A stretch of 64,000 nt of DNA, taken from positions 1 through 64,000 of the forward strand of contig NZ_VCKY01000022.1 of NCBI RefSeq assembly GCF_005889735.1, read 5' to 3'. The position numbers were made by a program, and so were the translations under genes. Positions 1 through 10,216 of this stretch are shown one piece after another (position 1 is the stretch's first letter; each line of letters begins with the position of its first letter). The notes under the pieces were generated by a model. It saw nothing but the letters and a program-made list of their open reading frames with translations, ran no database searches and was not told the origin of the DNA. Origin of the DNA: Nonomuraea turkmeniaca (GTDB lineage: Bacteria > Actinomycetota > Actinomycetes > Streptosporangiales > Streptosporangiaceae).

Positions 1-581
1 CCCCACCGCCGGCCACCCCCATCGCCAGGGCGGAGGCGGCGTTGGCCGAGGCGCTGGAGGTGACGGATGGCGAGGACGGGCATTGGCTGGCCGCACGAGC
101 CGGACATCTCGAGCGCGAGCTGGCCCGCTTGCACCGGCCCATCACCACCCCACGCATCAGGATCCACGGCGACCTCCACGTGGGCCAGATGCTCAGATGG
201 CGAGACGGCTACGCGGTCATCGACTTCGACGGCAACCCCACCGTCACGGACGCGGACCCCGGCCAACCCTCGGCCAGGGACGTGGCACAGTTGACGACGA
301 GCCTGGAGCACGTGGCCCAGGTGGCGATCAAGAGAAGGAACACCCCGCCCGACGAAGCAGCCGCCTGGGCGGCCAAGGCCCGCACGACGATGCTGACCGC
401 CTACAAGGCCCGCCTGGCGGCGAAGAACCGCCCGGACCTCCTCGACGAGACCTTGATCCGCCCGTTCGAGGTCGAGCAGGAGTGCCGCGAGCTGATCTAC
501 GCAGCCCGCCATCTCCCCCGCTGGCGCTACGCCCCTATGGGCGTCCTCCGCACCTGGTACCCCGAGGAGAACATTTCGTGA
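1..581 (+). CDS. Amino-sugar kinase (glucosamine kinase/maltokinase-like), 3' part
   Basis: Partial gene: the reading frame is open to the left edge (first full codon at position 3), so the N-terminal lobe is missing. The visible part has the phosphotransferase catalytic loop HGDLHVGQ and then IDFDGNP, the metal-binding DFDG variant typical of maltokinases and actinobacterial glucosamine kinases. The helical C-terminus ends in an RYAPMG...TWYP segment. By family it should transfer phosphate from ATP to a sugar in the cytoplasm. Its stop overlaps the GTG start of the SIS protein by 4 bases (GTGA), so the two are probably co-translated. An amino sugar is favoured as substrate because of the SIS partner, but this is inference. 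Confidence 0.7.
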   Translation, partial: PPPATPIARAEAALAEALEVTDGEDGHWLAARAGHLERELARLHRPITTPRIRIHGDLHVGQMLRWRDGYAVIDFDGNPTVTDADPGQPSARDVAQLTTSLEHVAQVAIKRRNTPPDEAAAWAAKARTTMLTAYKARLAAKNRPDLLDETLIRPFEVEQECRELIYAARHLPRWRYAPMGVLRTWYPEENIS

Positions 582-1537
582 ATTCTGAGCTCTACCTCTC
601 CGACCTGGAGTCTAAGCCGGAGTCCTTGACGGCCCTGGCCGACGCCCTGACCGCAGAAGACCCCTTCGCGAAGCTCCCGGAGAGTCCGGCAAGGGTGCTG
701 TTCCTGGGCATGGGCAGCTCCCGCTACGCCGCCGGCGTGGCGGCCCTGCGCCTGCGCGCCGCGGGCGTCGACGCCTACGCCGACTACGCCTCGGCGACGG
801 CCACGTACCCGTCCTCGAAGGACACCCTGATCATCCCGATCTCGGCGACCGGCGGCAGCAGGGAGACCCTGGACGCGAGCGACCGCTACGCGCGCGGCCC
901 GGCGTTCGTGGCGGCCCTGACCAACGTGCCTGGTTCGCCCCTGGCCGAGCGAGCCGACCTGGTGATCCCGATGCACGCGGGCAAGGAACGCGGCGGCGTC
1001 GCCTGCCGGACGTTCCAGCACACCCTGGCGCTCCTCCTGGCGCTGGAGACGAAGCTGACCGGAGCGGATCGCGATGTTCCCGCGCTGATCAAGAAGAGCG
1101 CGGAGGCCACAGCGGACCTCCTCGATCGCCGCGACGAGTGGCTCCCCCTGACCATGGAGCTGCTGGACGGCCCGCACGGCGTCTACACGATCGCCCCGGC
1201 CGAGCGCCTGTCGTCAGCCGAGCAGTCCGCGCTGATGGTCAGGGAGGGCCCGCGCCGCGCCGCCGACGCCTGTGAGACGGGTGACTGGGCACACGTGGAC
1301 GTGTACCTGACCAAGACCCTCGACTACCGCGCCCTGCTCTTCCCGGGCTCCCGCTACGACGCCCAGGCCATGGACTGGGTACGCGAGCGCGGGTCCACCG
1401 TGATCGCGGTGGGCGCGGAGGTGAAGGACGCCGCGACCGCCGTCCGCTACGCGCACGACGACGACCCGGACGTGGCGCTGCTGACGGAGACGCTGGTGGC
1501 CGAGCTCGTGGCCGCGTACTGGTGGAACTCTCAATGA
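578..1537 (+). CDS. SIS domain sugar isomerase-like protein
   Basis: 319 aa from a GTG that overlaps the stop of the upstream kinase. It has two SIS-type halves: an N-terminal phosphosugar-binding half with the glycine-rich FLGMGSSRYAA segment (about residues 45-55) and the serine/threonine loop ISATGGSRET (about 90-100), and a C-terminal half. This matches the isomerase domains of GlmS/AgaS/FrlB-like proteins, without a glutaminase domain. It probably isomerises or deaminates a phosphorylated amino sugar made by the kinase; the exact substrate is unknown. The gene converges on the minus-strand cvnD and overlaps its 3' end by 7 bases. Confidence 0.75.
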   Translation: MNSELYLSDLESKPESLTALADALTAEDPFAKLPESPARVLFLGMGSSRYAAGVAALRLRAAGVDAYADYASATATYPSSKDTLIIPISATGGSRETLDASDRYARGPAFVAALTNVPGSPLAERADLVIPMHAGKERGGVACRTFQHTLALLLALETKLTGADRDVPALIKKSAEATADLLDRRDEWLPLTMELLDGPHGVYTIAPAERLSSAEQSALMVREGPRRAADACETGDWAHVDVYLTKTLDYRALLFPGSRYDAQAMDWVRERGSTVIAVGAEVKDAATAVRYAHDDDPDVALLTETLVAELVAAYWWNSQ

Positions 1538-2097
1538 GCGCGTGCGGTGAGCGCGTGCTCCACGAGCGTGATGAGCGTGTGCTTGACCGCCTGCCGCTCC
1601 CTGGCGTCCGTCCGGACGATCGGCACGTGACCGGATAGTGTGAGCGCCTCCCGCACCTCGCTCTCGACGTGCGGGAACTCCCCGTCCCAGCCGTTCAGGC
1701 CGACCACGAACGGCATCCCCGACTCCTCGAAGTAGTCGACGGCCGGGAAGCTGTCCGCCAGCCGCAGCGAGTCCACGAGCACCACGGCGCCGATGGCCCC
1801 TCGGACGAGGTCGTCCCACATGAACCAGAAGCGGTGCTGCCCGGGCGTGCCGAACAGGTAGAGGATCAGGTCACGGTCGAGCGTGAGCCGGCCGAAGTCC
1901 ATGGCCACGGTGGTGGTGGTCTTGCCGGGCGTGTGTTCGAGGTCGTCGATGCCCTGGGAGGCCTCGGTCATCACCGCTTCGGTGGTCAGCGGCATGATCT
2001 CGGAGACGGAGCCCACGAACGTGGTCTTCCCCACGCCGAAGCCGCCAGCCACGACGATCTTCGTGGAGGTGAGCCGGCTAGAGCCTGCGAAGTCCAC
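1531..2097 (-). CDS. cvnD: CvnD GTP-binding protein, conservon 1
   Basis: 188 aa, GTG start, overlapping the 3' end of cvnC by 20 bases. It carries a P-loop (GGFGVGKTT), the switch motif FGTPGQHRFWFMW, and a degenerate specificity motif (LNGWDG where NKxD is usual). These are marks of the small Ras/MglA-like GTPases encoded last in actinomycete conservons. In that system CvnD works at the membrane with the sensor CvnA, roadblock protein CvnB and DUF742 protein CvnC, as a complex compared with eukaryotic G-protein receptors. The full order cvnA-B-C-D is preserved here on the minus strand. Confidence 0.93.
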   Translation of the reverse strand: MDFAGSSRLTSTKIVVAGGFGVGKTTFVGSVSEIMPLTTEAVMTEASQGIDDLEHTPGKTTTTVAMDFGRLTLDRDLILYLFGTPGQHRFWFMWDDLVRGAIGAVVLVDSLRLADSFPAVDYFEESGMPFVVGLNGWDGEFPHVESEVREALTLSGHVPIVRTDARERQAVKHTLITLVEHALTARAH

Positions 2098-2443
2098 TTA
2101 AAACCCTTTCGAGCAGGCCCCTGTCCGGCAGGCCCGCCTCCAACTGCGGCTGGTACACCTTGACCAGCCCGTCCGCCTCCATGTCGGCGATCAGCACCCG
2201 CGCGACGCCGAGCGGGACGCTCAGCAGCGCGGAGATCTCCGCCACGGACCTGACCTGACGGCACAACTCGCTGATCGCACGGTATTCGCGGGCGTAGGTC
2301 GGGCCGAGCTGCGCCGAGGTGGCCGACGATACCAGTGCCTCCATGGCTAGGTCGCTACGCGCCGTGGTCCTGCCGCCCGTGACGGCGTACATCCGGACCA
2401 GCGAGCTGCGCTCGGCCTCCGGCTCGTTATGCCACGATGCCAC
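2078..2443 (-). CDS. cvnC: CvnC DUF742 protein, conservon 1
   Basis: 121 aa, GTG start 12 bases after the cvnB stop. DUF742 proteins have a winged-helix-like core; here the segment RSVAEISALLSVPLGVARVLIADM followed by a GLV strand gives that core (shown only as a family match), and the protein ends in the conserved LERVLSGLRRL. The N-terminus YAVTGGRT is also a family mark. Its role in the conservon complex is poorly defined. Confidence 0.9.
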   Translation of the reverse strand: MASWHNEPEAERSSLVRMYAVTGGRTTARSDLAMEALVSSATSAQLGPTYAREYRAISELCRQVRSVAEISALLSVPLGVARVLIADMEADGLVKVYQPQLEAGLPDRGLLERVLSGLRRL

Positions 2444-2455
2444 GTCTGCTCCTCA

Positions 2456-2878
2456 TCACCACGAACGACCCGAGGACAGCTCGGCCCGCACCGCCGGTGT
2501 CAGCACCTGTCCCGCGCGCTCCACCAGGATCGTCATCTGGTACGCCACCAGCCCCATGTCGCAGTCGGGCGCGGCCAGCACCGCCAGGGAGGATCCGTCA
2601 CTGATCGACATCACCAGCAACAACCCGCGGTCCATCTCCACGAGCGTCTGGGTGACGCTTCCGCCTTCGAAGACCCGCGCCGAGCCCTGGGTGAGGCTGA
2701 CGAGCCCGGCCGCGATGGCGGCCAGCTGGTCGGCACGGTCCTTGGGGAAATCTCGGGAGAACGCCATGGGCAGGCCGTCGGCGGAGACGACCACGGCGTG
2801 CGCGACGCCGGGAACTTCGTCGACGAAGCTGCTGACCAGCCAGTTCATGTCCCTGGCGGCTTGGCTCAGCTCCTTCAT
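2456..2878 (-). CDS. cvnB: CvnB roadblock/LC7 protein, conservon 1
   Basis: 140 aa. A roadblock/LC7 fold is indicated by the pattern VPGVAHAVVVSADGLPMA (residues about 23-40) and later DCDMGLVAYQMTILV. Roadblock proteins act as regulators of Ras-like GTPases, here presumably CvnD. The ATG start overlaps the cvnA stop (ATGA), so translation is coupled to the kinase gene. Confidence 0.92.
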   Translation of the reverse strand: MKELSQAARDMNWLVSSFVDEVPGVAHAVVVSADGLPMAFSRDFPKDRADQLAAIAAGLVSLTQGSARVFEGGSVTQTLVEMDRGLLLVMSISDGSSLAVLAAPDCDMGLVAYQMTILVERAGQVLTPAVRAELSSGRSW

Positions 2879-5745
2879 GAGTCCTCCTCGAGCTCTGAGC
2901 GCCCCTTGCGCACGCCCTGCTGGTAGCTGGCCAGCCTGTCACGCAGGTGATCAGGGGACAGCGGAGGAGCGGGAGCGGGCGGCGGCTTCGGGTTTGCGGT
3001 GCCCGGTACCAGATTCGCGCGCGGCGTCCGCTTCGGCAAGCCAGAGTTGGTGGTCCCGCCTTGCACCGGCTCCGCGGTCGCCCCGGCGGCCTGCCAAGCC
3101 TGGTCGGCGGGCGACGACCAGGCGGGGTCCCGGCGGTCGGCGGTCGGCGCCGGTTTGGAGAACCAGCTGCTGTCCTCCACGGAGGCGAAGATCGGCAGGA
3201 ATTCGTCCTTGGATGCCGCCGGCGTGGCGAACGACGGGTACGTCGCGGGCGGCGTCGTCAAGTCCGGCGGCGGCTCCGGGGACGCCGGGCCGGAATTCGG
3301 GTGCGGCGAGCTGAACCACGACGACGGCTCCGGGGCGGCCGGGACGTCGAACGACGGGTGACCGGGCCCGAAGGCCGGACCCGGCTGCTGCCCCTGCCGC
3401 GGCACCCGCACGTCCGCCTGACTCCCCCCACCGAACGGCTCCGAGGCGAAGGGCTCCGGCGCGTACGACGGGGAGCCGAACGGCTGCGAGCCGGACGGCT
3501 CGGACTCGAACGGCTGGGACTCGAACGGCTGAGACTCGAAAGACTGGGACCCGAACGGCTGAGACTCGAAAGACTGGGACCCGAACGGCTGAGACTCGAA
3601 AGACTGGGACCCGAACGGCTGGGACCCGAACGACTGGCTCTCGAACAACGACTGCGATTCGAAAGGTTGCGACTCGAACGGCTGAGACTCGAACGGCTGG
3701 GACCCGAACGGCTGCGACCCGAACGACTGCGGGCCCGGCGACTGCATGGCAGGCGATTGGCCGGCGGGCATCGTGCCGGGCACGGCCGTGAGCAACATCG
3801 GCGGGATGAGCACCATGGCGGTCAGCCCGCCGATGTCCTGGCGGCGCAGCTGAACCCGGATGTTGTGCCGCAACGCCAGCCGGCCCACCACGAACAGCCC
3901 CATGCGCCGCGACACCGACACGTCCACCACCGGCGGGTTGGCCAGCCGCCAGTTCGCCTCGCCCAGCTCCTCCTGGCTCATGCCGATGCCGTTGTCGGTG
4001 ACCGACAACATCAGCGACCCGCCGTCGATGCGGCTGCTGGAGATGACGACCTTGGTGTCCCGCGAGGAGAAGGAGACCGCGTTCTCGATCAGCTCGGCCA
4101 TCAGGTGCACCACGTCGGTGACGGCCTGCCCGGCGATGGCGACGTCCGACTGCACCTGGATGCTGACCCGGTCGTAACTCTCGACCTCGCCGAGCGCGGC
4201 ACGCACGATGTCCATCAGCTCGACCGGCTCGCTCCACTTGCGCGCGGCCTCCTGCCCGGCCAGGACGAGCAGGTTCTCGCTGTTGCGGCGCATGCGGGTG
4301 GCCAGGTGGTCGAGCTTGAAAAGGTCGCCGAGCCGGGCGTCGTCGCGCTCGCCCTGCTCCAGCTTCTCGATCAGCGTCAGCTGCCGCTCGACCAGCGTCT
4401 GGCTGCGCCTGGACAGGTTGACGAACATGGCGTTGACGTTGGCACGCAGCCGCGCCTCGTCACCGGCCAGCCGCACGGCCTCGCGGTGCACCTCGTCGAA
4501 GGCCCGGGCGAGCTCGCCGACCTCGTCCTTGGAGAAGATCCCGATGGGCGGGACCTCGGCGTCGATCGCGCCGTCGCGGGACTCACGCAGGTGCTGGACG
4601 AAGGCGGGCAGCCGCTTGCCGGCGATCTCCAGGGCCTCGCCGCGCAGCCGGCGCAGCGGCCGCACGAGCGACCTGGCCACGCCGGTGGTGATCAGCAGCA
4701 CGGCCACCAGCAGCGCGAGCACGGCTCCCGCGGTCACGAACGCCCGTTGCCGCTCGTCCGCGCTGAGCGCCTCGCTGCGCGCCACGATGCCGCGGGCCTG
4801 GCGATCCTCGACCGTGCGCATGGTGTCGACGACGACCTTGGACGCCTCGAACCACTCCTTCGCGTCGTCGCGCCTGCCGAGGTCGAGGCCGCGCAGCGGC
4901 AGCCCGTTCGTGGCCCTGATCAGCACCAGCTCACGCAGGAACAACATGCGCTCGGAGGTGTTGCCGTTGACCGTCTCGTCGAAGAAGCGGCGTTCCTCTG
5001 CGGTGGCCTCGGCGGCGACGCTGTCGCGCTCGTTGGTCTCCTTGGACTGCTCGCCGAGGAATCGCTTGAGCTGGTCCTGGTCGAACGCTCCCTCGACCAG
5101 GACGATGGTGACCAGCGCCTGCTGGTAGGAGACGCTCTCCTTGGCCCGGGCCAGGGCGTCGAGCATGCGGGTCTGCCGGAACAGCTCGTCGTCGGCGCTG
5201 CCCTTGATCAGCTCGGTGTGTGCGGACAGCAGGTCGTTGATCACCTTGGTGTAGAGCTCGACGGCGGGGCCGGGGAGAAGATTGGCGTCCAGCGCCTGCT
5301 TGCGTAAGGCGGTCAGGTCGTCGAGACGGTTGATCAGCTGCTCGAGCTGGTCGGCGGTACGGCCGGTGACCTCGCTCGCCAGCTGCCCGGTGATGCCGCG
5401 CACGTCCTTGGCCTCGGTGTCGACCTCGGACATCTGCGCCTGCACCTCGGCAAGCATGTTCGCGGGCCGGTTGCGCGCGATGTACCAAGAAGTCCTGGCC
5501 CGCTCGCCGGAGACGGCGTGGGTGAGCGCGCCCAGTTCCTGCGACAACTGGGCGAACTGGTTCGTCCGTGCGAAGTCGCTCGCCGCGGCGGTCGAGGCGA
5601 GCACCTGGATGCCGCCCAGCAGCACGGCGGCGGCCGTCGGAATCAGGATCAGGGCGACGAGCCGTGCGCGGACACGCCAATTTCGCAGACGCCAGTTTCC
5701 CTCGCTGGCCTGCCTGTGGCTCAGCTCTGTGCTCACCGAACGCAC
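2875..5745 (-). CDS. cvnA: CvnA sensor histidine kinase-like protein, conservon 1, with pentapeptide repeat array
   Basis: 956 aa membrane sensor. Order of domains: short basic N-terminus, TM helix about 28-50, extracytoplasmic nitrate-sensor-like helical domain about 60-320, TM helix about 332-353, HAMP about 355-425, dimerisation-like helix with LDHLATRMRRNSENLLVL, then a HATPase domain with N-box (ELIENAVSFS) and G-box (VTDNGIGM) about 520-640. Beyond it is a long disordered Pro/Ser tail; residues about 668-756 form a repeat of SQPFE/SQPFG/SQSFE units, coded by a 15/30-bp tandem DNA repeat. The second conservon kinase in this window lacks the array. Heads the cvnABCD operon. No cognate response regulator is adjacent, as usual for conservons. 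Confidence 0.93.
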   Translation of the reverse strand: MRSVSTELSHRQASEGNWRLRNWRVRARLVALILIPTAAAVLLGGIQVLASTAAASDFARTNQFAQLSQELGALTHAVSGERARTSWYIARNRPANMLAEVQAQMSEVDTEAKDVRGITGQLASEVTGRTADQLEQLINRLDDLTALRKQALDANLLPGPAVELYTKVINDLLSAHTELIKGSADDELFRQTRMLDALARAKESVSYQQALVTIVLVEGAFDQDQLKRFLGEQSKETNERDSVAAEATAEERRFFDETVNGNTSERMLFLRELVLIRATNGLPLRGLDLGRRDDAKEWFEASKVVVDTMRTVEDRQARGIVARSEALSADERQRAFVTAGAVLALLVAVLLITTGVARSLVRPLRRLRGEALEIAGKRLPAFVQHLRESRDGAIDAEVPPIGIFSKDEVGELARAFDEVHREAVRLAGDEARLRANVNAMFVNLSRRSQTLVERQLTLIEKLEQGERDDARLGDLFKLDHLATRMRRNSENLLVLAGQEAARKWSEPVELMDIVRAALGEVESYDRVSIQVQSDVAIAGQAVTDVVHLMAELIENAVSFSSRDTKVVISSSRIDGGSLMLSVTDNGIGMSQEELGEANWRLANPPVVDVSVSRRMGLFVVGRLALRHNIRVQLRRQDIGGLTAMVLIPPMLLTAVPGTMPAGQSPAMQSPGPQSFGSQPFGSQPFESQPFESQPFESQSLFESQSFGSQPFGSQSFESQPFGSQSFESQPFGSQSFESQPFESQPFESEPSGSQPFGSPSYAPEPFASEPFGGGSQADVRVPRQGQQPGPAFGPGHPSFDVPAAPEPSSWFSSPHPNSGPASPEPPPDLTTPPATYPSFATPAASKDEFLPIFASVEDSSWFSKPAPTADRRDPAWSSPADQAWQAAGATAEPVQGGTTNSGLPKRTPRANLVPGTANPKPPPAPAPPLSPDHLRDRLASYQQGVRKGRSELEEDS
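3478..3740. repeat. Tandem 15/30-bp repeat inside cvnA (SQPFE/G pentapeptides)
   Basis: A run of 15-bp units, each coding a pentapeptide of the form S-Q-P/S-F-G/E. In the core, the 30-bp unit starting at 3541 recurs without change at 3571 and again partly at 3601-3620. The outer units are more degenerate. The repeat keeps the cvnA frame throughout, so gain or loss of units would change tail length but not the frame. Confidence 0.9.
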
Positions 5746-6077
5746 CTCGCCCGATATCGGCGTATTTGAAGGGTGCTGTGTCCCCTGAGGAAATCAGCAA
5801 GTGCCGGTAATTGGAACACATCACACGCTGGGGAGGCTACCCGAACATAACTTGGCAAAATTCAAGTTCTGTGACTGATGTGACGAAGTTGGGACTCCAT
5901 CTACCAAGTCCGTGAAGCGAGAAATAAGCCCCCAATGCACCTCATGTCAGCATATGGGTGATTTGAACGATTCAACGCATAACACGCCGGAAGCACCCTG
6001 ATCTCCTGACGGTCACACCGTTTGAGATTGACGTTATTCACGACATATGTTGAGCCCCGGCAAACGAGGAGGCGGGT
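5746..6077. promoter_or_regulatory. Divergent intergenic region between cvnA and the betaine-type ABC operon
   Basis: 332 bp without a convincing gene and more AT-rich than its surroundings. It must hold promoters for both the leftward conservon and the rightward transporter. Seen in it: a palindrome TTGAACGATTCAA at 5963-5975 and a possible promoter for the transporter (TTGAGA at 6022-6027, 18-bp spacer, TATGTT at 6046-6051). No riboswitch fold was recognised. Confidence 0.45.
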
Positions 6078-7129
<1,052 letters not shown>

Positions 7130-7133
<4 letters not shown>

Positions 7134-9151
7134 GCAGTACCACTGCGGTCAGCGCGCCGCCCAGGGTGAAGGTGCCCCGGTGGGTGGCGCCGGTGGGGGC
7201 CGTCGTCCTGTTCGCGGCGGCGTACCTGGCCTTCCGTGGCACGGGGACGCTGCCGCACGACAAGGAGGCCCCGCAGTTCCTGGCCGTCACCGAGCTGCGC
7301 GAGTGGATCGACGACCACCGCAACGACAATCCGCTCTTCCTGTACTTCCTCAACTACATCCGCCTCTTCGTCGGCGGGCTCTACGACCTGTTCCAGACCA
7401 CCTTGTACGCCCTCGGCTGGCCCGGCCTCACCGGCGTCATGGGCGCGCTGGCCTGGCTGGCCGGCGGCTGGCGCATCGCGCTGCTCGCGGTCTCGGGCGT
7501 CAGCGCGTTCGGCTTCCTGGGGCTCTGGCAGTCGAGCGTGGACACGCTGGCCCTGGTCGCGGCGGCAGTGCTGCTGTCGCTGGCGATCGGGATTCCGATC
7601 GGCGTCTGGGCCGGGCTGTCCGCCCGGGCACGTCGGGCGATCACGCCGGTGCTGGACGTCATGCAGATCATGCCGACGTTCGCGTACCTCGCTCCGCTGG
7701 CGTTGTTCTTCCACATCGGCGCGCCGGCCGGGGCCATCGCGACGATGATCTACTCGATTCCGCCGGCCATCCGCATCACCGCGCTGGCCATCTCGGAGGT
7801 CTCCCCCACGGCGGTCGAGGCGTCCGCGTCTCTGGGCGCCACCCGCCGGCAGACGTTGTTCAAGGTCTACCTGCCGCTGGCCAGGTCCACGATGGCGCTG
7901 GCGGTGAACCAGACGATCATGATGGCCCTGTCCATGGTCGTCATCGCGAACCTGATCTCGGCGCCCGGCCTGGGCGGCGACATCATCCGCGGGCTGTCGC
8001 GGGCGCAGGTCGGCATCATGCTCCCCGCCGGCGTGGCCATCGTGGTCATGGCCGTGGTGCTCGACCGGATGATGATGTCGGTGGCCCAGCGAGGGAGCGC
8101 CGTCGGCTGGAGGAGCGGCGGGAGCGGAGCGACCAGAGCGGGGGAAGGCGGCGGCGCAGGGGCGACCGAGCGCGCCTCACGGAGTGCGGCCATGAACAGG
8201 CCGCATGCCAAACTGAGCAGGATCGACCTGGTGGCGGCCGGCGTGCTGGCCGCCGTCGGGCTGGCGCTCATCCCCGTGCTGCCGCGCGTGTGGCCGGAGA
8301 GCTGGACGATCAACGTCGTCGCCGAGGTCAACGACGCCGTCCGCTGGGCTGAGACCACCTGGTACCCCGTCACGACGTTCATCAAGGACCTCGTCACCGC
8401 CTCCCTGCTCAACCCGCTGGAGACGCTGCTCACCTCGGCCCCGTGGTGGCTGGTCACGCTCGCGGTGCTGGCGGTCGCCTGGCGGGTCAGCGGCGTGCGG
8501 CCGGCGCTGATCGCGCTCGGCTGCCTGCTGGCGATCGCGCTGCTCGGCACGTGGGAGCACGCCATGCAGACGATGACCACGGTCGCCGTCGCGGTGCTGG
8601 TCACCCTCGTCATCGGCCTGCTGCTCGGGGTGGCCGCGGCCCGCTCGCCGCGGTACTCGGCCGTGCAGCGTCCGCTCCTCGACGCCGCGCAGACCATGCC
8701 GGCCTTCGTCTACCTGCTGCCGGCGCTGGCGTTGTTCGAGACCACCAGGTTCACCGCGATCTTCGCCTCGATCATCTACGCGGTTCCGCCGGTGGTGCGC
8801 CTGGTCGAGGACGGCATCAAGGCCGTGCCCGCCACGGTCGTCGAGGCGGCGTCCTCGGCCGGCTCGACGCGGGGGCAGCTGCTGTGGAAGGTGCAACTGC
8901 CGATGGCCAGGCAAGCCATCCTGCTGGCCGCCAACCAGGGCATCGTGATGACGCTGGCCATGGTCGTCGTGGGCGGCCTCGTCGGGGCCGGGGCGCTCGG
9001 CTACGACGTGGTCCTCGGCTTCTCCCAGCGGACCGACTTCGGGCTCGGCTTCGTCGCCGGCATCGCGACGGTGCTGCTCGGAGTCATGCTCGACCGCATC
9101 ACGCAGGGCGCCGACAGGCGCTCTTCCCCCCGAAAGAGGAAGTCCCCATGA
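7130..9151 (+). CDS. proW: Fused double permease of the betaine-type ABC transporter
   Basis: 673 aa, about twice the length of an ordinary ProW permease. The two halves are homologous: each has an N-terminal set of TM helices, then an inner core with an EAA-type loop ([21 protein letters not shown] in half 1, [21 protein letters not shown] in half 2, cited as motifs only) and a C-terminal LDR ending. They are joined near residues 320-355 by a Gly/Ser/Arg-rich linker ([15 protein letters not shown]). A former start codon for half 2 may survive at the MNRPHAK segment. The protein probably forms both halves of the pore by itself. ATGA overlaps link it to proV and to the binding protein. Confidence 0.88.
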
Positions 9152-10125
9152 AGATTCGCCTGCTCGCAGGCCTGCTCACTGCTGGACTCACCCTTGGTCT
9201 CGCCACCGCTTGCGGCGGGGCCACGGTCGAGACCTCGCCCAGCTCCACCGCCGCGCCGCAGGGCGGTGCCAGCAGCGCCGGGGGCACTGTCAAGATCGCG
9301 ATCAACCCGTGGGTCGGGTACGAGGCCAGCGCGAACGTGGTCGCGTACCTGCTGAAGAACGAGCTCGGCTACACCGTCGAGCTGCCCGAGATCAAGGAGC
9401 AGCTGGCCTGGGAGGGCTTCGAGACCGGCGACGTCGACGTCATCATCGAGAACTGGGGCCACCCGGACCTGAAGAAGCAGTTCATCGAGGAGAAGAAGGT
9501 CGCGGTCGAGGCGGGCTCCACCGGCAACAAGGGCGTCATCGGCTGGTACATCCCGAAGTGGATGGCCGACAAGTACCCGGACATCACCGACTACAAGAAC
9601 CTCAACAAGTACGCCGAGCTGTTCAAGACCTCCGAGTCCGGTGACAAGGGCCAGCTGCTGTTCGGCGACCCGTCGTACGTCAGCAACGAGGAAGCCCTGA
9701 TCAAGAACCTCAAGCTGAACTACAAGGTCGTGGTCGGCGGCAGCGAGGCGGCCCTGATCAAGGGCGCCCAGCAGGCGCAGACGCAGCAGAAGCCGCTGCT
9801 GTTCTACTTCTGGGACCCGCACTGGCTGTTCAGCAAGACCGACCTGGTCCGGGTCAACCTGCCCGCCTACACCGAGGGCTGCGACGCCGACCCCAAGAAG
9901 GTCGCCTGTGACTACCCGGAGATGGACCTCGACAAGATCGTGAGCAAGAAGTTCGCCGACACCGGCGGCAAGGCCTACGAGCTCGTCAAGAACTTCACCT
10001 GGACGAACGAGGACCAGAACGCCGTCGCCGACGACATGACCAACAACGGCATGACCGGCGAGCAGGCCGCCAAGAAGTGGGTCGAGGCCAACACCGCCAA
10101 GTGGCAGGCCTGGATCCCCAAGTGA
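9148..10125 (+). CDS. proX: Betaine-type ABC substrate-binding lipoprotein 1
   Basis: 325 aa, ATG overlapping the permease stop. Signal peptide of about 20 residues ends in a lipobox (LATAC), so it should be a lipid-anchored external binding protein. After a Ser/Gly/Pro linker comes an OpuAC/ProX-type domain (INPWVGYEASANV, GDVDVIIENWGHPDL, GVIGWYIPKWM). Tryptophans and tyrosines in these segments could form the aromatic cage for a quaternary amine. Substrate choice between glycine betaine, choline and carnitine cannot be read from the sequence. Confidence 0.9.
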   Translation: MKIRLLAGLLTAGLTLGLATACGGATVETSPSSTAAPQGGASSAGGTVKIAINPWVGYEASANVVAYLLKNELGYTVELPEIKEQLAWEGFETGDVDVIIENWGHPDLKKQFIEEKKVAVEAGSTGNKGVIGWYIPKWMADKYPDITDYKNLNKYAELFKTSESGDKGQLLFGDPSYVSNEEALIKNLKLNYKVVVGGSEAALIKGAQQAQTQQKPLLFYFWDPHWLFSKTDLVRVNLPAYTEGCDADPKKVACDYPEMDLDKIVSKKFADTGGKAYELVKNFTWTNEDQNAVADDMTNNGMTGEQAAKKWVEANTAKWQAWIPK

Positions 10126-10170
10126 CCCTGTCGTGCGGTCTCAGAAGTCGGCATGAGATCGCCATGTCAC

Positions 10171-10202
10171 GTCGCGGCTCCTCATTGGCCGGGGGCCGCG
10201 AC
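10171..10202. terminator. Hairpin between the two binding-protein genes
   Basis: Perfect 8-bp stem GTCGCGGC/GCCGCGAC with a 16-nt loop, followed by no T-run. It sits 45 bases after the first binding-protein gene and may attenuate read-through or stabilise the upstream mRNA. Confidence 0.4.
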
Positions 10203-10216
10203 CTCGGAGACCTCTC

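Noticed and set aside
3478-3740. Regular repeat that might suggest a CRISPR array
   Set aside because: Units are adjacent without unique spacers and keep the cvnA reading frame.
2947-5307. Plus-strand open frame of nearly 800 codons opposite cvnA of conservon 1
   Set aside because: Same antisense effect; the repetitive LERLGPERL-like pattern is only the reverse reading of the SQPFE repeat.
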